From contig NZ_NFKT01000002.1 of assembly GCF_002160525.1 (NCBI RefSeq), positions 243,030 to 307,029 of the forward strand: 64,000 bases of DNA, read 5' to 3'. Source of the stretch: Lachnoclostridium sp. An169 (lineage in GTDB: Bacteria; Bacillota; Clostridia; Lachnospirales; Lachnospiraceae). Below the pieces are notes generated by a model. That model saw only the letters and a program-made list of their open reading frames with translations, had not been told where the DNA came from and searched no databases. Each line of letters begins with the position of its first letter. The first letter of the stretch is position 1. This document shows, one piece after another, positions 43,951 to 53,538 of the stretch. A program made the position numbers and the translations under genes.

Positions 43951-45269
43951 AAAAGAAGATTCAGAGAAGCATGATGATCATTCTGCTGATCACTTTTGTA
44001 CTGTTTTATGCGATCCTGGCTCTGATCCTCTACAACAGGAATCTGAATGTCCTGCAGGGGGAGGTGCGCCAGGAGGCGCGCTATATTCAGACTGCGGTGA
44101 ATATGTCCGGAACCGGTTATCTGGAACAGTTGGATGAGGTGGACAAAGGTACCAGAATTACACTGGTGTCGGAGGATGGGGACGTTCTGTACGACACAGA
44201 TGAGAACGGCGGTGACATGGAGAACCATGCTTCCCGGCAGGAGGTGGCGGAAGCTTTCCGGACGGGGCAGGGAGAGGATGTGCGCATGTCCGATACGCTG
44301 GGGGAAGAGTTTTACTATTATGCGCTGCTCCTGGATGACGGCTGTGTCCTGCGCGTGGCAAAGACGATGGACGGACTTGCAAGAACTGCTCTCAACGTCC
44401 TTCCGGTAATGGGTATCCTCGCTGTTGTCATGGTTATTTTTGCCATGCTTCTTGCGGGATGGCAGACAAAACGGCTGATCCGCCCGATCAATGAACTGGA
44501 TCTGGAACATCCGCTGGACAATGCTGTTTATGAGGAGCTTACTCCTCTTCTCGTGGCAATGGACAGACAGAATAAGGAGAAGGAAGCGGTCTCCAATATG
44601 CGCAAGGAGTTTTCCGCAAATGTCTCCCACGAACTGAAAACCCCTCTCACATCGATCTCCGGATATGCGGAGATCATGAAGAACGGAATGGTTCGGCCGG
44701 CGGACATTCCGCTGTTCTCCGAGAGAATTTACAAGGAGGCGCGCAGGCTGATCACGCTGGTTGAGGACATCATCAAGCTTTCCAAACTGGATGAGGAGTC
44801 TGTGGAACTTGAAAAAGAGGATGTGGATCTCTTTGAGCTGACCCGTGAGATTGTGAGCCGCCTTGCACCCCAGGCTTCTCAGAAACGGGTGAGGATGGAA
44901 CTGACCGGAGAGCCGGTGAAATACTACGGCATCCGCCAGATCCTGGACGAAATGATCTACAATGTCTGCGAAAATGCAGTCAAGTATAACAATGACGGCG
45001 GCAGAGTATCCATCTGGGTGGGAAATACTCTGGAAGGCCCCAAGGTGAGCGTGTCCGATACCGGAATCGGAATCCCGAAGGAACATCACGAGCGTATTTT
45101 CGAGCGGTTCTACCGGGTGGACAAGAGCCACTCCAAAGAGCGCGGCGGCACTGGGCTGGGACTTTCAATTGTGAAGCACGGCGCGCTACTCCACGGAGCG
45201 AAAGTCAGCGTGGACAGCACGCCGGGAAAAGGAACCCGGATTGAGATGCAGTTTCCGGTTCGAAAATGA
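43947..45269 (+). CDS. phoR: Phosphate sensor histidine kinase
   Basis: 440 residues. TM1 at ~10-30, an extracytoplasmic domain to ~150, TM2 ~151-171, then HisKA with NVSHELKTPLTSISGY (phospho-His) and HATPase_c with NAVKYNNDGG (N box), VSDTGIGIP (G1), FERFYRVDKSHS (F) and GGTGLGLSIVKHG (G2). No PAS domain is evident. The start overlaps the regulator by 4 bases (ATGA). Confidence 0.92.
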   Translation: MKKKIQRSMMIILLITFVLFYAILALILYNRNLNVLQGEVRQEARYIQTAVNMSGTGYLEQLDEVDKGTRITLVSEDGDVLYDTDENGGDMENHASRQEVAEAFRTGQGEDVRMSDTLGEEFYYYALLLDDGCVLRVAKTMDGLARTALNVLPVMGILAVVMVIFAMLLAGWQTKRLIRPINELDLEHPLDNAVYEELTPLLVAMDRQNKEKEAVSNMRKEFSANVSHELKTPLTSISGYAEIMKNGMVRPADIPLFSERIYKEARRLITLVEDIIKLSKLDEESVELEKEDVDLFELTREIVSRLAPQASQKRVRMELTGEPVKYYGIRQILDEMIYNVCENAVKYNNDGGRVSIWVGNTLEGPKVSVSDTGIGIPKEHHERIFERFYRVDKSHSKERGGTGLGLSIVKHGALLHGAKVSVDSTPGKGTRIEMQFPVRK

Positions 45270-45326
45270 TAAAAGATGCCTGAGATATGAAGCGGACAGG
45301 TATATGAAAGATGTGTGGGCCGTCAG

Positions 45327-45382
45327 GCACGCATGGAAAAAGCGGCTGCAGGAATTCCTGCAGCCGCTTTTTCCATGCGTGC
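45327..45382. terminator. 56-bp perfect palindrome, bidirectional terminator
   Basis: GCACGCATGGAAAAAGCGGC opens a stretch whose second half is its exact complement, with centre GGAATTCC and no unpaired loop required. The A5 and T5 tracts flank the GC-rich core (GCGGCTGCAGG), giving a terminator in both directions. It lies between phoR and the araC-type gene that converges on it. Confidence 0.85.
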
Positions 45383-45417
45383 TTTGAGTGTCTTCCGGCA
45401 GGAGCTTTCTTTCCTGA

Positions 45418-46641
45418 TCAATCAGAGCCGGAAACGGGAACACGGCGCTCCAGAAGCGAACGGTTGCGGTACTGCAGGGGGGTGATTCCGTATTTTTTCT
45501 TAAATACATTCTGGAAATAGGACTGGCTGGAAAACGAGAGGTATGAACTGATCTCCCCCAGTGACTTATCTGAATACGTCAGCAGGCTTTTGGCTTCTTC
45601 CAGCTTGTACCGCATGATAAAATGGCTGATGTCAAATCCCAGTTCTTTCTTAAATTTTGCAGTAAGATAGGAACGGCTCCTGCCGATATATTCCGCCACG
45701 TCACTGACCCGGACCGGTTCGTTGATATGGTGCGCGATGAACTGGATGCACTGGAAGATCTCCGGGGACATACCCTGGGGGATCTTGGTCTGGCTTACCC
45801 GTTCCGCGAAATCGATAATCATGGCATAGGACAGAGAGGAGATGTGGGCAATATCCTGGGAACGCTCACATTCCTGGATGTAGAGGTCGGATAGGTTGTA
45901 TGCCTGTTCCACATCCATTCCTCCAATCACCGCGCTTCGAGTCACAAGCGTAGTGGTGGTGATGAAGATATTCTTCTCCTGGCGCAGCGTGTTGTCTGCC
46001 ATCACTCCCTGGTGAAGGATAGCAGATTCTGCGAGCAGTTTTCTTAAGTTCAGGACATCGCCGTTCTGGATCAGACTGGAAAGCTGCTGCTCAAAACGGT
46101 ATGTATTGTGGAGCTGCTGCGTCTCCCGTGCGTTGATCACATGGTCGGAATGTGCATTGGAGATTGAAGCGATGATTCCGGTATCCTCAAGACCAAAATG
46201 GGTGCCAGCATTAATCTCTTCATCGTTCAGCGCAAAATGGGCCAGGGCAAGCGTCTGGACAAAACGGGAAACAGGATACAGGGGAATCGCGGAGAGGATC
46301 GCGGCGAGCTCGTCTCTTGCGTCCGGGCTGACCGCCCATTCAAGCATGAAGCTGTGGAGTACGGAATCCGACACGGGCGTACTGAAAACCGGACCGAGTA
46401 TGACGACTGTTTTCTGACTGCTGACATATATGCTGCCGAAATGGCAGAGCGACTGGGCGAAGTAATAGTCCGGATTCTTCTTCAGACGTGTTCCGGGGAA
46501 AAGATATTTGATAAAGATAGACTGGTCATAAGGAATCTCCGGAAAAGAACTGGACGATTCATCAGGAATGTGATAACAGCTTACCGGGATTCCTGTGGAA
46601 AGGTAAAACAGGCGGCAGAATGCCGGAATATCTTTAATCAT
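45418..46641 (-). CDS. AraC-family transcriptional regulator
   Basis: 407 residues from ATG 46641 (GAGGAGG, 5 bases upstream). The large N-terminal part is of unknown fold and may bind a ligand. The C-terminal ~100 residues hold two HTH motifs: VSDVAEYIGRSRSYLTAKFK and LGEISSYLSFSSQSYFQNVF, ending KKKYGITPLQYR. It is divergent from a sugar ABC transporter/GH3 operon and probably controls it; a direct repeat that fits an AraC-type site lies between them. Confidence 0.9.
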   Translation of the reverse strand: MIKDIPAFCRLFYLSTGIPVSCYHIPDESSSSFPEIPYDQSIFIKYLFPGTRLKKNPDYYFAQSLCHFGSIYVSSQKTVVILGPVFSTPVSDSVLHSFMLEWAVSPDARDELAAILSAIPLYPVSRFVQTLALAHFALNDEEINAGTHFGLEDTGIIASISNAHSDHVINARETQQLHNTYRFEQQLSSLIQNGDVLNLRKLLAESAILHQGVMADNTLRQEKNIFITTTTLVTRSAVIGGMDVEQAYNLSDLYIQECERSQDIAHISSLSYAMIIDFAERVSQTKIPQGMSPEIFQCIQFIAHHINEPVRVSDVAEYIGRSRSYLTAKFKKELGFDISHFIMRYKLEEAKSLLTYSDKSLGEISSYLSFSSQSYFQNVFKKKYGITPLQYRNRSLLERRVPVSGSD

Positions 46642-46752
46642 AGCAGCCTCCTCAAATCTGTTCTGCGTCAATACAGTCTTTTTACATGTATTCTTACGAT
46701 CCCATTATAAATATAATCTTATTATAAACGATGGTTTTCTGAACGGCAAGTT

Positions 46753-46784
46753 AAAATTACAATATATAATTCAAAATTACAATA
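46753..46784 (+). promoter_or_regulatory. Direct-repeat operator before sugar transport operon
   Basis: AAAATTACAATA occurs at 46753-46764 and 46773-46784, 20 bp apart (two helical turns), the usual spacing for AraC-type activators. A -10-like TAGTAT sits near 46804-46809. The binding-protein gene starts at 46848. Confidence 0.6.
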
Positions 46785-46847
46785 CACATAAATACCCTTG
46801 TGGTAGTATGAACACAACAGGAAACTGGATTAAACAAAAAGGAGGAC

Positions 46848-48653
46848 ATGAAAGTGAAAAAGAGAACACAGAGAATCATGGCAATGCTGCTCGGCGCAGC
46901 ACTGGTCGCGGGAACTCTCGCAGGCTGCGGTGCAAAAGGCGGCAGCGGATCAAATGATGTGGAGGACATCAATACCGTCGGAAAATCCACAGAGTTTACC
47001 TACATGGTAAATACTGCGATTCCGGAAGGCATTTACGACAACTATGGGGACAACCCGGTTGCGGCCTACTGGACAAGCCTGGAATGGGATGCAGACGGAG
47101 ACGGAGAGGGTACGACGCTTGACGTCGAATTCTGGGCGCCGACTGCAGGCTCAGAGAGCGACTATGTAAATACTTTGATTTCCACAGGAGAGTATCCGGA
47201 CATAATGCCGCTGACTTTTGCAAGTGAAGGCGCGACTGAGATGTATGACGAGGGCATGGTTATTGACCTGACCGAGTTCGTCGAAAAGTATATGCCGAAC
47301 TATATGGCGTTTGTGGAAGAGCATCCGGAAATTATGTTTACGAACCGTGTGGACGGGGAAGATAAATATATTCAGCTTTATTATGTCAACGAAGATGTCT
47401 CCAAGAATCCCTGGGGCGGTCTGATGTACCGCCGCGACTGGATCGTAAATTACGGCACGAATCCCCAGACCGGCGAGCCGTTCAGCGGTGAGTGGGCAGA
47501 CGGCGAATGGGTGGACGACGTGGTATTCCCGTCAGGCGGCACAGATCCGGTCTATATCAGTGACTGGGAGTGGATGCTGGATATCTTTGCGAAAGCGATA
47601 GAAGCCCAGGGAATGACAGACGGATATGCGGTGCAGCTTCCGTATCAGGGCGTCCATCAGACAGGAGATCTTGCCTCCGGATTTAATACCGGCGTATTTT
47701 TCCGGTACGGAGACGACGGAATGGCGGAGTGCTCCTCGACTTCCGATGGAATGCGCGCGTATGTGGAATGTATGACGAACTGGTTCAGCAACGGCTGGAT
47801 CGATCCCCACTTTGCAGAGCGCGCATCAGATATGTTCTACATGATTGATATGGCATCCATCTACAGCGGCCAGGTCGGGGCGTGGTACGGGCTGACATCC
47901 CAGCTTCTGAACGGACTTGTAGGGGACGGCTCCAACCCGTGGACGGCAAACGCGGTTGTTTATGCGGCGGCATCACCGATCAACGATGTATACGGTGATG
48001 AGAGCGTACAGAACCATGAGCCGGATCTGTTCTATCAGGATTCCCTGATTCCGCAGGCGTTTGTAATAACTGACAAGGCGGCGGACAAAGATATCGCAAC
48101 CCTGCTGACAGCGATCGATTACTTCTACTCCGAAGAGGGATCGACGATCTTCTCCTTCGGCCTGAGCCAGGAGATGCTTGATGAGGGAGTGCCGGGATCT
48201 GAAAACTATCAATACGGCGATGATCTGGACAGAGCAACCTATACAGTTGCGGACGACGGTACAATCGTAACAGACGAAGCGCTGATAAGTACATCCAACA
48301 ACGGTGAGGTGGCAAGCGGCGTCAGAATGGTCGGCATGGGCAGAATGAACGGTATTGACCGTGGTTTCAGCCAGACGAAGCAGCACTGCATTGACGAGTG
48401 GGTGAAATATACGAGTTCAAGAGGCTTCCTGCTCGATGTGAGCGGACAACTGAGCCCGGATGACCTGAGCAAATACAATGCATACAATACAAATGCCGGC
48501 ACTACGATTGCACAGTGGATTCCGCAGTTCATCATGGGAACTTACGATGTGATGGACGATGCCGACTGGCAGCTGTATGAGGACGAGATTCAGGCACTGA
48601 ACCCGGATGAGGTAATTGAGGCTCTCGATGGCGTCCTGGAGTGGAAGAACTGA
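46848..48653 (+). CDS. Sugar ABC transporter substrate-binding lipoprotein
   Basis: 601 residues. Lipoprotein signal peptide with lipobox LAGC (Cys27 from this start), acidic linker, then a large extracellular solute-binding domain of the LplA type (length ~500-600 is usual for that subgroup). The ATG is only 2 bases after GGAGG; a GTG two codons later is spaced better and may be the real start. Together with two LplB/YtcP-like permeases and a GH3 enzyme, an oligosaccharide substrate is inferred. Confidence 0.88.
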   Translation: MKVKKRTQRIMAMLLGAALVAGTLAGCGAKGGSGSNDVEDINTVGKSTEFTYMVNTAIPEGIYDNYGDNPVAAYWTSLEWDADGDGEGTTLDVEFWAPTAGSESDYVNTLISTGEYPDIMPLTFASEGATEMYDEGMVIDLTEFVEKYMPNYMAFVEEHPEIMFTNRVDGEDKYIQLYYVNEDVSKNPWGGLMYRRDWIVNYGTNPQTGEPFSGEWADGEWVDDVVFPSGGTDPVYISDWEWMLDIFAKAIEAQGMTDGYAVQLPYQGVHQTGDLASGFNTGVFFRYGDDGMAECSSTSDGMRAYVECMTNWFSNGWIDPHFAERASDMFYMIDMASIYSGQVGAWYGLTSQLLNGLVGDGSNPWTANAVVYAAASPINDVYGDESVQNHEPDLFYQDSLIPQAFVITDKAADKDIATLLTAIDYFYSEEGSTIFSFGLSQEMLDEGVPGSENYQYGDDLDRATYTVADDGTIVTDEALISTSNNGEVASGVRMVGMGRMNGIDRGFSQTKQHCIDEWVKYTSSRGFLLDVSGQLSPDDLSKYNAYNTNAGTTIAQWIPQFIMGTYDVMDDADWQLYEDEIQALNPDEVIEALDGVLEWKN

Positions 48654-48680
48654 CAGTTATCTTGATATGGAGAGATGAAT

Positions 48681-49646
48681 ATGGCAAGGAGAAAAAGAGA
48701 AAGGGATATTTCAGATCACCAGCTGGCGAAGAAAGCGTCCTGGAAGAAGGATTTTAAGAAGAACAAAGTTATCTATCTTTTGTTCCTGCCGATCGTGGTG
48801 TATCTGTTTATCTTCAATTACATACCTATGACCGGCCTTCTGATGGCTTTTGAAGACTATTCGGTACGTCTGGGCTGGTTCCAGAGCGAGTGGGTAGGTC
48901 TGGATAACTTTGTCCGCCTGTTTTCTGGAAGCGCGTTTTTAACCGCTTTCCGAAATACGGCTGTTATGGCGGTGCTCAACCTGGTGCTGGGCTTCTTCCC
49001 GCCGATCATACTGGCGATCCTGTTCTCGGAGTGCAGATGGATTCCGTTTAAACGGCTCGCACAGCTGATTTCCTACATCCCGAATTTTATTTCCACCGTG
49101 GTTGTCTGCAACCTGGTACAGCAGTTTGTGGACAGCGATGGAGCGGTTACGCTGGTGCTCAATAAACTGTTCGGACTGCCGGTACAGAACTGGCTTGCGG
49201 ATTCGCAGATCCCGGTTTTCTGGATCATATACGCTCTGATGAATATCTGGATCGGCATGGGCTGGGGCTCGATCATCCAGTCCACCACCATAGCGAATAT
49301 TAACGGGGAACTGATGGAGGCAGCAGCCCTGGACGGGGCGAACCGCTGGCAGAGGGTGAAGAATATCGTGATCCCGGCACTGCTCCCGGTCTGTATGATG
49401 ATGCTTACCCTTTCCGTCGGAACTGCCCTGATGGTGGGATGGGATAAAGTCCTGATCCTTTACATGCCTTCCACGTATTCTGTGTCCGATGTGCTTCATA
49501 CATACACATACCGTATGGCGTTCGGCTCCCAGATCGATTACGGGCTTGCCACAGCTTCCGGTCTGTTCCAGTCTGTGCTCGGAACAATCCTGCTGTTGGT
49601 GTCCAACAAGCTGAATAAGACCGTATCCGGACATGCATTATATTAA
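48681..49646 (+). CDS. Sugar ABC transporter permease (LplB-like)
   Basis: About 321 residues from ATG 48681, which is spaced 8 bases from GGAG (ATG 48675 is too close). Six predicted membrane helices with VIYLLFLPIVVYLFIFNYIP first; the EAA loop is LMEAAALDGANRWQRVKNIV followed by IPALLP. It pairs with the next gene. Confidence 0.9.
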   Translation: MARRKRERDISDHQLAKKASWKKDFKKNKVIYLLFLPIVVYLFIFNYIPMTGLLMAFEDYSVRLGWFQSEWVGLDNFVRLFSGSAFLTAFRNTAVMAVLNLVLGFFPPIILAILFSECRWIPFKRLAQLISYIPNFISTVVVCNLVQQFVDSDGAVTLVLNKLFGLPVQNWLADSQIPVFWIIYALMNIWIGMGWGSIIQSTTIANINGELMEAAALDGANRWQRVKNIVIPALLPVCMMMLTLSVGTALMVGWDKVLILYMPSTYSVSDVLHTYTYRMAFGSQIDYGLATASGLFQSVLGTILLLVSNKLNKTVSGHALY

Positions 49647-49660
49647 GGAGGAAGCGGAAA

Positions 49661-50602
49661 ATGACGAAAAGAGAAGAACGTAAGCTGGAACGTCAGATGC
49701 GTAAGATCGAGGAAGCGAACAACAAGCCGTCCATGGTCGTGCATCCGGGAATCGGAGGAACCATTGCGGACGTGCTGATCGCCCTTGTGCTGGGCGCTGT
49801 TGCCCTGATCTGTATTATCCCCCTCTGGCATGTATTCATGGCGTCCATTTCCGACGGCTATGCGCTGCTGAGTCACAAAGGCGCGGTGTGGGCGCCGGTC
49901 GGGGAAGCCACGCTGGCAGGCTATAAACTGCTGTTTGAAGATCCGTCCATTATTATGGGCTATCTCAATACAATTATCTATGTAGTGGGCGGTACGCTGC
50001 TCGGACTGGTGATGAATATCTTTGCAGGTTATATCCTGAGCCGCCCCACAAAACTTCGCAGCGCGATGATTCTGTTCTGTGTGTTCACCACCATGTTTAA
50101 CGGCGGGACCGTACCGACTTACATGGTCATCCGTGCGCTCGGCATGACAGGGACAAGATGGTCTCTGATCATCCCCGCATGTACCAATGCGATCTTCATG
50201 CTGCTGATGATGAATTCCTTCTCCCAGGTGGACAAGTCCTATGTGGAGGCTGCGGAGATCGACGGCGCGGGACACTTTTCCATTATGTTCCGGGTGATGT
50301 GGCCCCAGTGTAAAGGAATGGCGCTCGTAACCGCGGTCAATACCGCGATCCTGAAGTGGAACGCATGGTTCGAAGCGTCCATCTATATACCGAATAACAA
50401 GGAACTCTGGCCACTGCAGCTCTGGGTTAAGAGCTTTACGGCAAGCGCGGAAGAATTTTTGAAATCAACGAATCCGAACTATGACAAGAACCTGATTCAG
50501 TATGCGGTGATTGTCGCTGCTACGGCGCCGATCCTGATCGCTTTCCCGTTCTTTATCAAGAAGCTGGAGAAAGGTATGGTTCTCGGAGGCGTGAAGGGAT
50601 AA
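49661..50602 (+). CDS. Sugar ABC transporter permease (YtcP-like)
   Basis: 313 residues, six predicted membrane helices, EAA loop YVEAAEIDGAGHFSIMFRVM. The GGTVPTYMVIRALGM region and KGMVLGGVKG ending are typical of YtcP/LplC-like permeases. No ATPase gene follows; such systems usually share one MsmK/MsmX-type ATPase encoded elsewhere. Confidence 0.9.
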   Translation: MTKREERKLERQMRKIEEANNKPSMVVHPGIGGTIADVLIALVLGAVALICIIPLWHVFMASISDGYALLSHKGAVWAPVGEATLAGYKLLFEDPSIIMGYLNTIIYVVGGTLLGLVMNIFAGYILSRPTKLRSAMILFCVFTTMFNGGTVPTYMVIRALGMTGTRWSLIIPACTNAIFMLLMMNSFSQVDKSYVEAAEIDGAGHFSIMFRVMWPQCKGMALVTAVNTAILKWNAWFEASIYIPNNKELWPLQLWVKSFTASAEEFLKSTNPNYDKNLIQYAVIVAATAPILIAFPFFIKKLEKGMVLGGVKG

Positions 50603-50650
50603 TTAATCGGAACATTTATCAGATCATGAATCAGACAACCGGAGGAAAAT

Positions 50651-52942
50651 ATGAAAACAGAAAAAGACATAAAAGATCTGGTCTCCCGGATGACACTGGA
50701 GGAAAAAGCAGGGCTTTGTTCCGGACTGGACTTCTGGCGCACAAAGGAAGCAGAGCGCCTGGGAATCCCGTCGGTTAAGGTGTCCGACGGTCCCCACGGA
50801 CTGCGCAAGCAGGACGAGGCGGCCGACCATCTGGGAATCAACGAGAGTATTAAGGCAGTATGTTTCCCGGCGGGCTGCGCGACGGCGTCCAGTTTTGACC
50901 GGGAACTGGTAAGGGAACTGGGAGAGACGATCGGAGAAGAGTGCCAGGCGGAGGACGTCAGTACTATTCTGGGACCTGCCATGAATATCAAGCGTTCCCC
51001 GCTGTGCGGGCGGAATTTTGAGTACTATTCCGAGGATCCGTTTGTGTCTTCCGAGATGGCGGGCGCGTTTGTAAACGGCGTTCAGAGTAAAAATGTCGGC
51101 ACAAGTCCGAAGCACTTCATGGCGAATAACCAGGAGTACCACCGGATGACAAGCTCGTCCGAGATGGACGAGCGCACTATGCGGGAAATCTACCTGGCGT
51201 CCTTTGAAGGCATGGTGAAAAAGGAAAAGCCCTGGACGATTATGAATTCCTACAATAAGCTCAACGGCACCTATCTGTGCGAGAATAAAGAGATGCTCAC
51301 AGACGTGCTCCGAAATGAGTGGGGATTCGACGGATATGTCATGACAGACTGGGGCGCGATGGACGACCGCGTGGAGTCCCTGAAGGCGGGCTGCAACCTG
51401 GAGATGCCGGGAAGCGGCGGCGGTACGGACCGGGAGATCGTCGAAGCGGTGAAAAACGGCACGCTCGACGAGGCGGTCCTTGACCGGAGCTGCGAGGAGT
51501 TCCTTAATATCGTTTTCCGATATGTGGAAAACCGGGATGAAACCGCCGTGTTCCATCATGAAAAAGACCATGAAACCGCGCGCAGGATTGAGGAAGAGTG
51601 TATGGTTCTTCTGAAAAACGAGGATCAGATCCTTCCCTTTCCGGCAGACAAAAAAGTGGCGTTTATCGGGAAATATGCGGAAGAACCGCGCTACCAGGGC
51701 GGCGGAAGCTCGCACATCAACAGTTTTAAGGTGGAATCCGCGCTGGATGCGGCGGGATTTCTTGAGAATGTAAAGAAAGAGAATATCGTCTACGCGAAAG
51801 GATTTGACGACGCGGAAGACAAAGCGGATGAAAAGCTTGTAAAGGAAGCGGTGGAGGCGGCTGCGGCTGCGGACGCGGCAGTTATCTTCGCCGGTCTTCC
51901 GGATAATTTCGAGTCCGAGGGCTATGACAGAAAGCATCTTAAGATGCCGGAATGCCAGAACGCGCTCATCGAAGCTGTGGCGGCGGTTCAGCCGGATACG
52001 GTGGTCGTCCTCCACAACGGCGCGCCGGTGGAGATGCCGTGGATCGGAAAGGTGAAAGCCGTACTGGAAGCTTATCTTGGCGGACAGGCTGTGGGCGGAG
52101 CGGTGGTAAATATCCTTTACGGAAACTCCAGTCCTTCCGGACGCCTGGCGGAGACTTTCCCGCTGAGGCTCCAGGATACCCCGTGTTACCTGAACTACGG
52201 CGGCGAGCACGACCATTCGGTTTACTCGGAGGGAGTGTTTGTCGGATACCGGTACTATACGTCAAAAGAGATGGAAGTGCTCTTCCCCTTCGGACACGGG
52301 CTTTCCTATACGTCGTTCGCTTATGATAATCTGAAGACAGACAGAAAAGAACTCAAAGAGAGTGAAACGCTGACAGTATCCGTGGATGTGACCAACACCG
52401 GGGCGCGCGCGGGCAAAGAAGTCGTACAGCTCTATGTCGCGCCGAAAGGCGGCACGGTTATCCGTCCGGTAAGGGAACTGAGGGCGTTTGACAAGATTGC
52501 CCTGGAACCGGGCGAGACGAAGACGGTGACATTTACTCTTGACAAGAGGGCATGGGCATACTGGAGTACGGAAATCCATGACTGGCATGTGGAGAGCGGG
52601 GAGTATGAGATTCAGATCGCGAAGAACGCGCAGGAGATCCTGCTTTCCGAACCGGTCCGCGTAGAGTCTGAGACGGTGATCCCGAAGGTGTTCACGCTTA
52701 ATTCCACCATAGGAGAGATCATGGCAGACCCGAAGGGAAAAGCTGTGTTTGAACAGGCAGTAGGCGCGATGTCAGGCGGTTCCGCGCAGGAGATGAAAGA
52801 CTCGCAGGAAGGAAACGGAGTTATCAACAGTGAGATGATGGCTGCCATGATGGAAGCGATGCCGCTGAGGCAGCTCATAAGCTTCGTCCCGGGCGTGACG
52901 AAGGAAGCGCTCGCTCCGCTTCTGGAAGCACTGAATATGTAA
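50651..52942 (+). CDS. GH3-family glycosidase (beta-glucosidase-like)
   Basis: 763 residues, no signal peptide, so intracellular. GH3 N domain: KVSDGPHGLR, SPKHFMANNQE, and nucleophile region GYVMTDWGAMDD (Asp of TDW). C domain with GGGSSHIN and AVIFAGLPDNFESEG, then fibronectin-III-like domain (VDVTNTGARAGKEVVQLYV) and a C-terminal extension of ~90 residues rich in Met and acidic residues. It would cleave the sugar brought in by the upstream transporter. Typical substrates are beta-glucosides or xylosides; not resolvable here. Confidence 0.92.
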   Translation: MKTEKDIKDLVSRMTLEEKAGLCSGLDFWRTKEAERLGIPSVKVSDGPHGLRKQDEAADHLGINESIKAVCFPAGCATASSFDRELVRELGETIGEECQAEDVSTILGPAMNIKRSPLCGRNFEYYSEDPFVSSEMAGAFVNGVQSKNVGTSPKHFMANNQEYHRMTSSSEMDERTMREIYLASFEGMVKKEKPWTIMNSYNKLNGTYLCENKEMLTDVLRNEWGFDGYVMTDWGAMDDRVESLKAGCNLEMPGSGGGTDREIVEAVKNGTLDEAVLDRSCEEFLNIVFRYVENRDETAVFHHEKDHETARRIEEECMVLLKNEDQILPFPADKKVAFIGKYAEEPRYQGGGSSHINSFKVESALDAAGFLENVKKENIVYAKGFDDAEDKADEKLVKEAVEAAAAADAAVIFAGLPDNFESEGYDRKHLKMPECQNALIEAVAAVQPDTVVVLHNGAPVEMPWIGKVKAVLEAYLGGQAVGGAVVNILYGNSSPSGRLAETFPLRLQDTPCYLNYGGEHDHSVYSEGVFVGYRYYTSKEMEVLFPFGHGLSYTSFAYDNLKTDRKELKESETLTVSVDVTNTGARAGKEVVQLYVAPKGGTVIRPVRELRAFDKIALEPGETKTVTFTLDKRAWAYWSTEIHDWHVESGEYEIQIAKNAQEILLSEPVRVESETVIPKVFTLNSTIGEIMADPKGKAVFEQAVGAMSGGSAQEMKDSQEGNGVINSEMMAAMMEAMPLRQLISFVPGVTKEALAPLLEALNM

Positions 52943-52984
52943 AAAACTGTATGACGGGTGCCGGGAAAAAGCTGACCGGCATAG

Positions 52985-53030
52985 CGGCAGGTATGATTTC
53001 GCAGGGAGTCATACCTGCCGTTTCATTTTA
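52985..53030 (+). terminator. Terminator after GH3 gene
   Basis: CGGCAGGTATGA (52985-52996) and TCATACCTGCCG (53009-53020) pair over 12 bp with a 12-nt loop, followed by TTTCATTTTA. Ends the sugar operon. Confidence 0.8.
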
Positions 53031-53039
53031 GATTTTAGT

Positions 53040-53067
53040 TTGCAAAACCGCTGTTTTGTGCTATGAT
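53040..53067 (+). promoter_or_regulatory. Promoter of gntR/clpC unit
   Basis: TTGCAA (53040-53045), 16-bp spacer, TATGAT (53062-53067). The GntR gene begins 32 bases downstream. Confidence 0.55.
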
Positions 53068-53098
53068 ATCTATAACACTGTCCGGAAAGGAGACCAAT

Positions 53099-53467
53099 AT
53101 GCTGATCGAAGTAGATTTTAACAGTGACGAGGCGATATATATTCAGCTCTGCAACCAGATTATCCTCGGGATCGCCACATCGGAGATACACGAGGGCGAT
53201 TCCCTGCCGTCCGTGCGTCAGCTTGCGGAGTCCATCGGAATCAACATGCATACTGTGAACAAGGCCTACAGTGTCCTGAAGCGGGAGGGGTATATCAGCC
53301 TGGACAAGCGCCGGGGAGCTGTGATCGCGGTGGATATGGATAAGCTGGAGGCTCTGGAAGATATGAAGCGCCAGCTGAAACTGGTGCTTGCAAGAGGACA
53401 CTGCAAGAATATTTCCAGACAGGAAGTGCATAATCTTGTGGATGAGATTTTCGATGATTATGTGTAG
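53099..53467 (+). CDS. GntR-family regulator (YtrA-like)
   Basis: 122 residues from ATG 53099 after GGAAAGGAG. The winged HTH is EGDSLPSVRQLAESIGINMH followed by TVNKAYSVLKREGYI; the short C-terminal helix pair lacks an effector domain, as in the YtrA subgroup, which usually controls ABC transporters. Here the next gene is clpC, 71 bases downstream, so a link to stress control is possible but unproven. Confidence 0.9.
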   Translation: MLIEVDFNSDEAIYIQLCNQIILGIATSEIHEGDSLPSVRQLAESIGINMHTVNKAYSVLKREGYISLDKRRGAVIAVDMDKLEALEDMKRQLKLVLARGHCKNISRQEVHNLVDEIFDDYV

Positions 53468-53538
53468 AATACCGGCGCAGATGCGCATGGGAAAGAAAAT
53501 GATTTACAAAGAATAAATAATGTGACCAGGAGGGATTC

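Noticed and set aside
43926..45131. 401-codon open frame on the minus strand
   Set aside because: Antisense to phoR, which has all kinase motifs. No independent support.
50624..52216. 530-codon open frame on the minus strand
   Set aside because: Antisense to the GH3 gene; His/Arg-rich with no recognisable domain.
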